Below are positions 50,724 to 57,091 of a stretch of 57,091 nt of DNA, one piece after another. The position numbers were made by a program, and so were the translations under genes. A model generated the notes under the pieces. The model did no database searches. It was given only the letters and a program-made list of their open reading frames with translations, and was not told the origin of the DNA. Position 1 is the stretch's first letter. Every line of letters starts with the position of its first letter. The DNA lies in contig NZ_CADFGP010000036.1 in NCBI RefSeq assembly GCF_902833905.1, forward strand, positions 29,606-86,696, written 5' to 3'. The DNA is from Paraburkholderia tuberum STM678. GTDB taxonomy: Bacteria; Pseudomonadota; Gammaproteobacteria; Burkholderiales; Burkholderiaceae.

Positions 50724-51641
50724 TTATGACGCCGCTTCGACGGTCAGATGTATGACCTCATGCACCGGTGCGAGCCGCGCGCGGATCGTCTCGGCCGTAA
50801 CGCCGCCATGCGTGCGCACGCTGACGATCGCCGCTCGCGCCTGCGGGCCGATCTGCCAGACGTGCAGGTCGGCGATCTCGGCGTCGCCGTGCGAATCCAG
50901 GATTTCGCGGATTTCGCCGGCCACGTGCTCGTCGGTTCTGTCGAGCAGCACGTCGGCCGTGTCGCGCATCAGCGTCCATGCCCAGCGCGCGATGACGATC
51001 GATCCGACGATGCCCATCAGCGGGTCCGTCCAGACCCACCCGAGATAGCGGCCGGCCAGCATGGCCACGATCGCCAGCACCGAGGTCAGCGCATCGGCGA
51101 GCACGTGCACATAGGCCGAGCGCAGGTTGTTGTCGGACCCATGCGCATGGTCGTGATGATGGTGATGATCGTGATGCCCATGGTGCGCATGGCCGCCCGA
51201 CAACAGCAGCGCGCTGACGATGTTCACGACCAGCCCGATCGCCGCAATCACCGCGGCCTGCCCGAACGCGACACCGGTGGGATGAACGAGCCGGATCGCC
51301 GATTCGATGCCGATGCCAAGCGACACCAGCGCGAGAATCAGCGCCGAAGCGAAGCCGGCAAGCTCGCCCACTTTTCCCGTTCCGAAACTGAACGCGCGGT
51401 TTGCCGAGTTGCGTCTCGCGAACGCATACGCGAGCGCGGCAATGCCAAGCGCGCCGGCATGCGTCGCCATGTGGAAGCCATCGGCGAGCAGCGCCATCGA
51501 GCCGGTCACGTAACCGGCCGCGATTTCGCCGATCATCATGACAACGGTGAGCGCGACGACGAAGCGGGTCCGGCGCGCGTTGTCGTCGTGCGAGCTGCCG
51601 AGAAACGAGTGCTCGTGTTTGCGGATCAGATGGTCAGTCAT
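50724..51641 (-). CDS. dmeF: Cation diffusion facilitator, DmeF-like (Ni/Co efflux)
   Basis: This encodes 305 residues with six membrane helices. Metal-site motifs are LLADGFHMATHAGALG (Asp54, His57 and His61) and SAYVHVLADALTSVLA. A His-rich cytoplasmic loop lies between helices 4 and 5 (GGHAHHGHHDHHHHHDHAHG). The C-terminal cytoplasmic domain (~residues 215-305) has DLHVWQIGP. CDF proteins export divalent metals using the proton gradient. The adjacent repressor has nickel/cobalt ligands, which supports DmeF over a zinc exporter. It starts 6 bp after that gene on the same strand. Confidence 0.88.
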   Translation of the reverse strand: MTDHLIRKHEHSFLGSSHDDNARRTRFVVALTVVMMIGEIAAGYVTGSMALLADGFHMATHAGALGIAALAYAFARRNSANRAFSFGTGKVGELAGFASALILALVSLGIGIESAIRLVHPTGVAFGQAAVIAAIGLVVNIVSALLLSGGHAHHGHHDHHHHHDHAHGSDNNLRSAYVHVLADALTSVLAIVAMLAGRYLGWVWTDPLMGIVGSIVIARWAWTLMRDTADVLLDRTDEHVAGEIREILDSHGDAEIADLHVWQIGPQARAAIVSVRTHGGVTAETIRARLAPVHEVIHLTVEAAS

Positions 51642-51647
51642 ACAAAC

Positions 51648-51923
51648 TTACTTCGAATAGCGGCGGATTGCGCCGATCAATGCATCAACTCCCTTCTTGC
51701 GCTGGCTGGCCGTCAGGTCCGGATGCGCGACATGTTCGCGCGCGTGCGCCTCGACGATCTCGTCGAGCAGGCCGTTCATTGCGCCGCGGGTCGCGGCCAC
51801 CAGGTGCAGGACTTTTTCGCAATCGGCGTCCGACTCCAGTGAACGCTCGATAGCCTGAACCTGGCCCGCGATGCGACGAACGCGTTTCAATAAGCCGTCT
51901 TTGTGTATGCTCAGATGTGCCAT
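51648..51923 (-). CDS. Ni/Co-responsive repressor of the RcnR/DmeR (CsoR) family
   Basis: This encodes 91 residues from the ATG at 51923, preceded by GGGGG. Metal ligands of E. coli RcnR, His3, Cys35, His60 and His64, are all present at the same positions (MAHLSIHK, SDADCEKVLH, EIVEAHAREH), so nickel/cobalt sensing is likely rather than copper or formaldehyde. When metal binds, these tetramers release DNA and the exporter is made. The operator overlaps its own ribosome site. Confidence 0.92.
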   Translation of the reverse strand: MAHLSIHKDGLLKRVRRIAGQVQAIERSLESDADCEKVLHLVAATRGAMNGLLDEIVEAHAREHVAHPDLTASQRKKGVDALIGAIRRYSK

Positions 51924-51925
51924 AC

Positions 51926-51946
51926 ATATACCCCCTATGGGTATAT
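51926..51946 (-). promoter_or_regulatory. Operator of the RcnR/DmeR-type repressor
   Basis: This is a perfect 8-bp inverted repeat, ATATACCC / GGGTATAT, around a 5-base CCTAT centre. TA-flanked G/C tracts are the known DNA pattern for RcnR/CsoR-type proteins. The repeat begins 3 bp upstream of the start codon and includes its ribosome site. Confidence 0.75.
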
Positions 51947-52164
51947 AGGATAGCACGGTACAGAGATGGCGTTTCTGATGGCTGTCGGCGGCCATGCCGA
52001 TGCATACGTCGGCAAATCGTTCGCGTCATACTGTTGGCCGTGGTTGTCCTGTAGACGCGGGTTCATGACGCTGGGCACGAATGCTGCGTAGCACGAAGCG
52101 ATTGCGCTCGACGCGCATGACCGACCGTCAAGCCGTATTGATACCTTGCAGGAGGAGAACGCGG

Positions 52165-52743
52165 ATGAAAACAGCGACGATAGCTGCAGCATTGGTCAGC
52201 GCGGTGGTGGCCGCGGCCCCGCCGGCGCGAGCGCAGGACGACATGGCGAGCACCGCGCAAGCGGTGCTCAGCGCGGCGCAGCCCGTGCATATGACGGCGG
52301 AGATCGTCGCCATCGATGCGGGCAACCGCTCGCTGACATTGAAGGGCCCGCATGGCGACGTCGCGATCGTGCTCGTCAGCCAGCAGGTCGCCGGTTTCGA
52401 TCAGATGAAGATCGGCGATCGCGTCGACGTGCTGTACAAGAATGCGTTGCTCACCAAGGTCGAGAAGGCAAGCAGCGCGGGCAAGGGGATTCGCGAGCGG
52501 GTGGACCGGCGGAGCTATGCGCCGGCGTCGGGTGGGTACGAGTCGGCGCGGCAGACCGAGGTGCTCGCGACCGTGCTGAAGATCGATCGCAAGCAGCGCC
52601 TCGTGACGCTGCGCGGCGCGTATCAGACCCAGACCTTCGAAGCAGCGCCCGACGTCGATTTGAGCGACGTGAAGGTCGGCGACACCGTGCATGCGGCGTT
52701 CGTGTCGGCCGCCGCGGTGCAGGTGACGCCGGTCGGGCAGTGA
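52165..52743 (+). CDS. Exported protein with two beta-barrel-like repeats, function unknown
   Basis: This encodes 192 residues from the ATG at 52165, with AGGAGGAG eight bases upstream. The signal peptide is MKTATIAAALVSAVVAAAPP, cut at ARA before QDD. The mature part contains two similar halves: TAEIVAIDAGNRSLTLKGPH with KIGDRVDVLY, and LATVLKIDRKQRLVTLRGAY with KVGDTVHAAF. This suggests an internal duplication of a small OB-like domain. No family was recognised. It stands alone on the plus strand, divergent from the metal-efflux genes. Confidence 0.7.
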   Translation: MKTATIAAALVSAVVAAAPPARAQDDMASTAQAVLSAAQPVHMTAEIVAIDAGNRSLTLKGPHGDVAIVLVSQQVAGFDQMKIGDRVDVLYKNALLTKVEKASSAGKGIRERVDRRSYAPASGGYESARQTEVLATVLKIDRKQRLVTLRGAYQTQTFEAAPDVDLSDVKVGDTVHAAFVSAAAVQVTPVGQ

Positions 52744-52969
52744 GCGGCGGGGCCGCAGTCGATTCCGGCGGCCGCATCTGTTTCGCAAACTATGTCGAAA
52801 TATGTCACGGCTCCCGCCGAATGCCCGCAAAACCTTGCCTGGCGGGCCCGCGTCGCGGTGAAACAGCGCGACATATGTTCCGTGATGATTTCCGCGGAGT
52901 GTTTTTCTATAGTCCGTTCGTCGCCACGCGGCAGTGACGCAAGTGGCCCGAATCCAGCAAGGACATACC

Positions 52970-53965
52970 GTGAAAAATCGTTCATTCGCAGGTTCCGAGA
53001 GGGTCTGCGCCAGCATGGCGCGAGGCGCGCTGCGCAACGCGGTGCTCGGCGCGGCCGCCGCCGTGCTCGCGCTCGGCAGCGCATCGGCGTTCGCGTGGTC
53101 GGGTCACGGCACCGCGTACACGTCGCGGGGCGTCTATAACGGCGCGCACTACGGCTCGTGCGGCGGCGGTAGCTGCTCGCATGCGGGCAGCGTGGCCGGC
53201 CCCTATGGCGGCGTCGCGAGCAACACTGGCACGGTCACGCGCACGGCGCCCGGCCAGTTCTCGAACTCGGGTACCGCGACGGGCCGCTACACCAACTCGG
53301 TGCAGCACTCGGGCGACACCAGTTGCGCGGGCGGCTCCTGCTCGCATAGCGGCACGCTGACCGGTCCCGACGGCAAAACGGCGACGACGTCCGGCGACGT
53401 GACGCGCACCGCGCCGGGCCAGTATTCGTCGTCGGGCTCGATCACCGGATCGAACGGCAATACGGTCAATCATTCTGCGTCGACGAATTGCGCGGGGTCG
53501 ACCTGCGCGCGCTCGGGCACGGTGACGGGTCCGGACAACAACAACGTCTATCACTCAGGCACCGCGACGCGGGTCGCGCCCGGCGTCGTGACGACTTCGA
53601 CGAGCGTGACCGGCACGCAAGGCCACACGGTGACGTCGAGCGGTACGGTGGTAACAGGCGGCGTGGTGGTCGCGGGCGGGACCACGACGGCGACCGGTAC
53701 GACCGTGGTCGTTGCGCCGAAGCCGGTGGTGGTCGTGGCGCCGCCTCCGCCGGTCGTCGTCCCGCCGCCGGTCGTGTACGTGCCGCCGCCGGTCGTGGTG
53801 ACGCCTCCGCCGGCCTATGCTCCGCCGCCGGTGGTGGTCGTGGCGCCGCCCCCGCCGCCGGCCGTCTACGTCGCGCCGCGTCCCGTGTATGTCGCGCCGC
53901 GGGCTGTGGTCTGGGTGCCGGGCCATTGGGTCGGGCGCGTGTGGGTGCCGGCGCATTGGGCCTGA
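52970..53965 (+). CDS. Exported Cys-repeat and Pro/Val-rich protein, function unknown
   Basis: This encodes 331 residues from a GTG at 52970, with AAGGA upstream; a GTG at 52934 is less likely. After a signal-like region (NAVLGAAAAVLALGSASAFA) come three ~47-residue repeats, each with a Cys pair and the pattern C-x-(G/S)-x-x-C ... SG(T/S)(V/L)xGPxG ... VTRTAPGQ. A Thr/Val-rich stretch follows, then a Pro/Val-rich tail (VVVAPPPPVVVPPPVVYVPP type), and it ends in VWVPGHWVGRVWVPAHWA, a repeated WVPxHW motif of the YXWGXW kind. It is probably a secreted or outer-membrane-associated structural protein. Confidence 0.65.
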   Translation: MKNRSFAGSERVCASMARGALRNAVLGAAAAVLALGSASAFAWSGHGTAYTSRGVYNGAHYGSCGGGSCSHAGSVAGPYGGVASNTGTVTRTAPGQFSNSGTATGRYTNSVQHSGDTSCAGGSCSHSGTLTGPDGKTATTSGDVTRTAPGQYSSSGSITGSNGNTVNHSASTNCAGSTCARSGTVTGPDNNNVYHSGTATRVAPGVVTTSTSVTGTQGHTVTSSGTVVTGGVVVAGGTTTATGTTVVVAPKPVVVVAPPPPVVVPPPVVYVPPPVVVTPPPAYAPPPVVVVAPPPPPAVYVAPRPVYVAPRAVVWVPGHWVGRVWVPAHWA

Positions 53966-53967
53966 CG

Positions 53968-54573
53968 ATGAGCGCGGCGATGAGAATCAGAACCTGCGTA
54001 GAATCGTGGCGCTCACGTCGCGCCGCGCGGTGCGACGCGATGTGCGACGCGATGTGCGAAATGGCGGGCTCGTGTCCACCATCTGCTGAGGGGGAGCGTC
54101 ACTCGCGAGCGCAAAGGGCTGCGCGGGGCGCGCTCCGCAAAACGGTCGCGCTCGCGACGATCGTCGTGGCGACGTTGCTGGCGGTCAACGCAGTCATCGA
54201 CGCCGGCGACGCCAACGACGACCTTCGCGCGAACCCCGCTGCTGAGGGGGAGCGTCACTCGCGAGCGCAAAGGGCTGCGCGGGGCGCGCTCCGCAAAACG
54301 GTCGCGCTCGCGACGATCGTCGTGGCGACGTTGCTGGCGGTCAACGCAGTCATCGACGCCGGCGACGCCAACGACGACCTTCGCGCGAACCCCGCCGCCG
54401 GCGCGGCGAGCGACTGTTCCGCGCGCTACGCCGCGTTGCTCGATCTGGCCGAACTCGCGCGGCGTGACGGCAAATCGTCCGAGGTGGTCGTGCGTGGCTT
54501 GAGCCAGCAGAACGGGGCAATGAGCGAGTGCATACCTGCAGGCCGGGTCAGGCCTGCACCGCCATTACATTGA
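53968..54573 (+). CDS. Membrane protein with internal 52-residue duplication
   Basis: This encodes 201 residues if it starts at ATG 53968; no good ribosome site is seen and the start is uncertain. Residues ~39-90 and ~91-142 are identical (RHSRAQRAARGALRKTVALA, a hydrophobic IVVATLLAVNAVI helix, and DAGDANDDLRANP). The single-copy ancestor would be a ~150-residue single-pass protein; this copy would have two helices. The last ~55 residues (SDCSARYAALLDLAELARRD) hold Cys residues. No function was recognised. Confidence 0.55.
   Translation: MSAAMRIRTCVESWRSRRAARCDAMCDAMCEMAGSCPPSAEGERHSRAQRAARGALRKTVALATIVVATLLAVNAVIDAGDANDDLRANPAAEGERHSRAQRAARGALRKTVALATIVVATLLAVNAVIDAGDANDDLRANPAAGAASDCSARYAALLDLAELARRDGKSSEVVVRGLSQQNGAMSECIPAGRVRPAPPLH
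54083..54394. repeat. Perfect 156-bp tandem duplication
   Basis: Bases 54083-54238 and 54239-54394 are identical, and the match continues one base further. The length is a multiple of three, so the reading frame is kept. The absence of any difference indicates a very recent event or an assembly artefact. A shorter 12-bp repeat (GTGCGACGCGAT twice) lies just upstream at about 54030-54056. Confidence 0.95.
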
Positions 54574-54732
54574 ACGCGGCCGCGTCAGATCGCGTTCCAG
54601 AAAAATCGCGCCGGGGATCGGATTGAACACGTAGGCGTCGATGGGCTCGAATCCCAGCGATGCGTAGAGGCCGAGCGCCGCTTGCATCGTCGGCAGCGTG
54701 TCGAGACGCATGCGGCGATAGCCCGGCTCCAG
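54565..54732 (-). pseudogene. C-terminal fragment of a GNAT acetyltransferase
   Basis: The frame reads YRRMRLDTLPTMQAALGLYA, SLGFEPIDAYVFNP and IPGAIFLERDL, the characteristic last strand and helix of GNAT acetyltransferases (GY..MRLDT...M..A..LY..LGF). The N-terminal acetyl-CoA-binding part is missing; instead the frame continues upstream into an IS4 transposase fragment. The gene was evidently cut by an IS insertion and deletion. Confidence 0.8.
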
Positions 54733-55152
54733 ATGCGTGGCAAGCGCGGTGAGCGTAACCGCGCGCAGTTGGGGGTAGCTACCACTGCGGCCATGAGCAG
54801 CGGCAGAGGCGCCGAAATGTCTGCGGTTGGCGGCACTGTCGGCGGGGCGCAGCGTGGTGCCATCCATCGCGAACAGCGAGAATCCCTTGAAGAGGTATCG
54901 GTGCTGATCCTGCGCAACCCAGTTTCTGGCTGATTCGTGAAACAGCCGCGCCAATGGCGCCTCGCCGACGCGCTACCGCGCCTGGGTGATGGCACTCCTG
55001 CTGACAAACGACGCATCGGCCACAGGTAACGCAAGGTCCAGTTCATCGACGACCTCGCTGATTGACTGGTGTCGGTAATCGCCACGCCCCGTTTACAACT
55101 ACTTTGCGCAGGAAACAAAATGCCGTTCAGTCGCTTAACTGAACGGCATTAG
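54730..55152 (-). mobile_element. IS4-family element remnant: left end and transposase N-terminus
   Basis: The minus-strand translation gives VVDELDLALPVADASFVSRS, then QAR, a TAG stop (expected Tyr), RVGEAPLARLFHESARNW, YLFKGFSLFAMDGTTLRPAD and SYPQLRAVTLTALATHL, all N-terminal IS4-transposase blocks. The outer end at 55152 begins TAATGCCGTTCAGTTAAG, very close to the known IS4 terminus, and forms a 13-bp inverted repeat (AATGCCGTTCAGT / ACTGAACGGCATT, 55120-55151). The element is truncated at its inner side, where the frame runs into GNAT sequence. Confidence 0.82.
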
Positions 55153-55335
55153 GGCACAATGCCGCCATTTTTGTTGGGCCGTGATATCGGAAAAATGCAC
55201 TGGATGAGATGCCTGGAATCATCAGAATCGAAAACATTTGTAAAAATGGTTTTATCTCAAATTAAAGTCGTTGACCGTGTCGTGTGTTAGATGGTTAATT
55301 CTCTGCGTGTGTTCTGGAAAATCAGCAAAGGTCAA

Positions 55336-55779
55336 ATGGGACAGCAGAAACAGGATAAAACCGGCGGCAAGGAAGAGTGCCAGCTTTGCCGTATCACCTA
55401 TTCAATCTACTCAAACTTCCCGCCAATGTCGTCCGCCATGGCGCTGAACGCCGAAACCGGCGAATGGTTTCCGTTCGATAGGCTGAGATCGTATTCAAAC
55501 GGTTACGACATGGCCGAAGCCCTGGGTTACGCATGGGCGTGCGACTGTCGCGGGCGGAAGGCAGCGCCGGCGCTAACGTCGAAGGATCGCACTCACGACG
55601 AACAATACACACTCAAAGATGGTGACGGCCGCGTTATGCCCGACACGTATTACACGGTTCGTCTGCCGTCCGGTTCGCTCGTCCACGGCGTAACGGATGG
55701 GCTGGGGCGCACTAAACGCTACAAAACAAACGGCGCTCAATCCATACATATTTATCTTGGTCACAGAGAGGAGGCGTAA
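55336..55779 (+). CDS. Putative T6SS-associated linker protein upstream of the muramidase
   Basis: This encodes 147 residues from the ATG at 55336, with AAAGG upstream; an ATG at 55291 would add 15 residues. The N-terminal part has Cys motifs (EECQLCRITYS and WACDCRGRK). The C-terminal ~55 residues (DEQYTLKDGDGRVMPDTYYT, VRLPSGSLVHGVTDGLGRT) match the small beta domain often found at the end of VgrG/PAAR-linked proteins in Burkholderia type VI secretion loci; this is pattern recognition, not a search result. Its stop overlaps the muramidase start (TAATG), so it may carry the enzyme to the secretion machine. Confidence 0.6.
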   Translation: MGQQKQDKTGGKEECQLCRITYSIYSNFPPMSSAMALNAETGEWFPFDRLRSYSNGYDMAEALGYAWACDCRGRKAAPALTSKDRTHDEQYTLKDGDGRVMPDTYYTVRLPSGSLVHGVTDGLGRTKRYKTNGAQSIHIYLGHREEA

Positions 55780-56342
55780 TGCCTGACGCACTTGGAACAG
55801 CGGTAACGAATACAAATCCGGATTCGAATCTGGTGGTCCAATCCAGACGACTAGGCAAACCCTGGAAGATATCGCAACATGGGATAACTTTCATTGCAGG
55901 CTGGGAAGCTTTCATGCCGCATATATATGACAATGACGGGGCTGGTAAAGGAGGTAATGCAACTGTTGGATATGGGCATCTGGTTCATATGGGGCCAATA
56001 TCTGGTGCGGCGCCTGAAGTGCCGTTTCGTAATGGCATAACAATTGCGCAGGCGCGAGAATTATTGCTGCTTGATCTTGAATACCCGGAACGCATTGTAA
56101 ATAAAAACATTCGCGTGCCACTATATCAGTTCGAGTACGACGCACTCGTTTGCTTTGTATATAATCTTCCAAGTGGTAATGCCGGCTTGCTGAATCTTGT
56201 TAACTCGGGTCATTATGACCGCGTGCCGGCCAAATTTTTAGAGTACACGATGGCCGGTGGTGTGCGTCCGCGTGGACTGATCAAGCGACGTCGCTCAGAA
56301 GGTAGTCTTTTCAAGGACGGAAATTATGACCACAGCCATTAA
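55779..56342 (+). CDS. GH24-type muramidase (T4-lysozyme-like), likely toxin
   Basis: This encodes 187 residues, with GAGAGGAGG before the ATG. The catalytic layout of phage-type lysozymes is visible: Glu43 (AGWEAFMPHIYD), Asp51, and Thr62 in NATVGYGHLVH. The later helices read QARELLLLDLEYPERIVNK and FEYDALVCFVYNLPSGNAG, as in GH24. It has no signal peptide and no holin or spanin neighbours, so phage lysis is unlikely. With a lysozyme-inhibitor-like gene overlapping its 3' end, it is better explained as a secreted cell-wall toxin. GC content is clearly below that of the window. Confidence 0.85.
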   Translation: MPDALGTAVTNTNPDSNLVVQSRRLGKPWKISQHGITFIAGWEAFMPHIYDNDGAGKGGNATVGYGHLVHMGPISGAAPEVPFRNGITIAQARELLLLDLEYPERIVNKNIRVPLYQFEYDALVCFVYNLPSGNAGLLNLVNSGHYDRVPAKFLEYTMAGGVRPRGLIKRRRSEGSLFKDGNYDHSH

Positions 56343-56778
56343 AGCCATCGTGGCCGTATTAATTGTATCGGCATCTATTTCCGTGTTTGCGGATACGTCA
56401 TGTGAAGAAAAGGCAAAAACGCGAAACGATTTTCTTGCCTGCACTAACGCCGACACAGAAAAAATTCTCGCTGACGCAGAGAAGCTGTATCGAGGCATCA
56501 GGAAGATCACGACGGGAGATAAACAAATTGCTCTAGACAGGAATTTTGAAGTATGGGATGAAAAAATATCATCGGACTGTACTTTAATTGCTTATTCGTT
56601 TAACGAATGGAGTGATCGCTATGCTCCTGATACTGGTTTTCAGGTTGCGGAATGCCGGTTGAAGATCGCGTCGCAGGAAATGGAATTCTATAAGTGGCTG
56701 GCTTGTCCTGGAGATATGGAAACATCAAAAATTCCAAAATGTGCTGCGATCAATAAATTACTTCGGAGAAGTCAGTAG
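56326..56778 (+). CDS. LprI/DUF1311-like lysozyme inhibitor, likely immunity protein
   Basis: This encodes 150 residues overlapping the muramidase gene by 17 bp, with AAGGACGG before the ATG. The signal peptide is AIKAIVAVLIVSASISVFA, cut before DTSCEEK, placing the protein in the periplasm. The spacing of the Cys residues (26, 39, and later CTLI, AECRL, CPGD, KCAA) and the segment DFLACTNADTEKILADAEKL resemble the lysozyme-inhibitor LprI N-terminal (DUF1311) family. The periplasm is exactly where protection from a muramidase delivered by a neighbour would be needed. Confidence 0.72.
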   Translation: MTTAIKAIVAVLIVSASISVFADTSCEEKAKTRNDFLACTNADTEKILADAEKLYRGIRKITTGDKQIALDRNFEVWDEKISSDCTLIAYSFNEWSDRYAPDTGFQVAECRLKIASQEMEFYKWLACPGDMETSKIPKCAAINKLLRRSQ

Positions 56779-56829
56779 AAAGGATTGCGAGAGTGACGCA
56801 ATGAATTTGTGTCGACCTCTATCCAATAA

Positions 56830-56851
56830 AAACGGGTTGAACGACCCGTTT
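56830..56851 (+). terminator. Terminator-like hairpin after the immunity gene
   Basis: This is an 8-bp stem, AAACGGGT / ACCCGTTT, with a 6-base loop, 51 bp after the immunity gene stop. The T-run is only three bases, so termination strength is uncertain. Confidence 0.45.
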
Positions 56852-56934
56852 CGACGGGGCCATTTAAGGGCAGGTCATGCAGGCAAGCGGCATCACCACG
56901 ACTGGGCATAGGCCATAGCGTTATACATAAGTCC

Positions 56935-57091
56935 TTAGCCGAGCCCGTCGCGGAGCGCGCGTAGCGTGTCAGCGGCAGCGAGTACCTGATCGAGCCCTCG
57001 CCAGATGGTCTTGGCACCCGGTTCACCGTCGCTCTTTCGGCCGAGGAAACCACCGATTTGCGCAATCAGCCGCACGACCTCATTCACAGTG
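56935..57091 (-). mobile_element. C-terminal fragment of an IS4-type transposase (runs off the window)
   Basis: The minus-strand frame from the window edge reads TVNEVVRLIAQIGGFLGRKS, DGEPGAKTIWRGLDQVLAA, and stops at 56935. LIAxxGGFLGRKxDGEPGxKTIW is the C-terminal signature of IS4/IS50-group transposases. The N-terminal part lies beyond the window. Because the other IS4 fragment (54730-55152) carries an N-terminus on the same strand but to the left, these are two separate elements flanking the muramidase cassette. Confidence 0.85.

Noticed and set aside
55779..56342. Prophage lysis gene
   Set aside because: No holin, spanin or other phage genes are nearby, and the overlapping periplasmic lysozyme-inhibitor-like gene fits a toxin-immunity pair better.

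Overview
The window is GC-rich (about 65%) and looks like a piece of a Burkholderia/Paraburkholderia-type betaproteobacterial chromosome. The support is the trimeric autotransporter with a YadA anchor, the GTG/TTG starts, the DUF2827 genes, the Gram-negative general porin, and the complete C-P lyase and four-carbon acid sugar operons. All names come from reading the translations and motifs; no database search was run.

Region 1 (1-10613) is the 3' end of a Ser/Thr-rich trimeric autotransporter adhesin, a small membrane protein, and a tight run of six genes: two TPR proteins with a GT9/heptosyltransferase-like C-terminal domain, three DUF2827 proteins that read like GT-B glycosyltransferases, and a small exported DUF4019-like protein. 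The most attractive reading is an adhesin together with its own glycosylation machinery. An orphan OmpR-type response regulator follows (10614-11387).

Region 2 (11388-16039) is a mobile-element scar: an intact-looking IS5-family transposase, an IS110-family transposase broken by two in-frame stops, a truncated LysR regulator, and more than 1 kb of apparently non-coding DNA.

Region 3 (16040-29842 and onward) is metabolic and regulatory: a MalT-like LuxR regulator, a DUF1801 protein, an L-arabinonate-type dehydratase, a serine hydrolase, an MHS-type transporter, a porin, an M14-type deacylase and an amino-acid binding protein. A PotD-like binding protein is translationally coupled to a Cache-HAMP-GGDEF protein, which resembles the NspS/MbaA polyamine-signalling arrangement.

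Region 4 (31700-40102) is a C-P lyase locus: phnGHIJKLM on the minus strand, and the divergent phnF, a DUF1045 2H-phosphoesterase and phnN on the plus strand. An 18-bp palindrome sits between the two halves. No phnCDE transporter and no phnP are present.

Region 5 (40118-50693) has a LysR regulator with an M20 amidohydrolase, an IclR regulator of the PcaR/PobR type, a FadR-type regulator followed by ltnD-otnK-otnC-otnI-denD (L-threonate and D-erythronate degradation to dihydroxyacetone phosphate), and a beta-ketoadipyl-CoA thiolase (pcaF) behind a strong promoter and IclR-like operator repeats.

Region 6 (50724-57091) has a Ni/Co efflux pair (CDF exporter plus RcnR/DmeR-type repressor), three exported or membrane proteins of unknown function (one carrying a perfect 156-bp tandem duplication), and an accessory island. 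The island holds an IS4 fragment fused to a GNAT acetyltransferase remnant, then an AT-richer three-gene cassette (linker-like protein, GH24 muramidase, DUF1311/LprI-like lysozyme inhibitor) that resembles a type VI secretion effector-immunity unit. It ends in the C-terminus of another IS4-type transposase.
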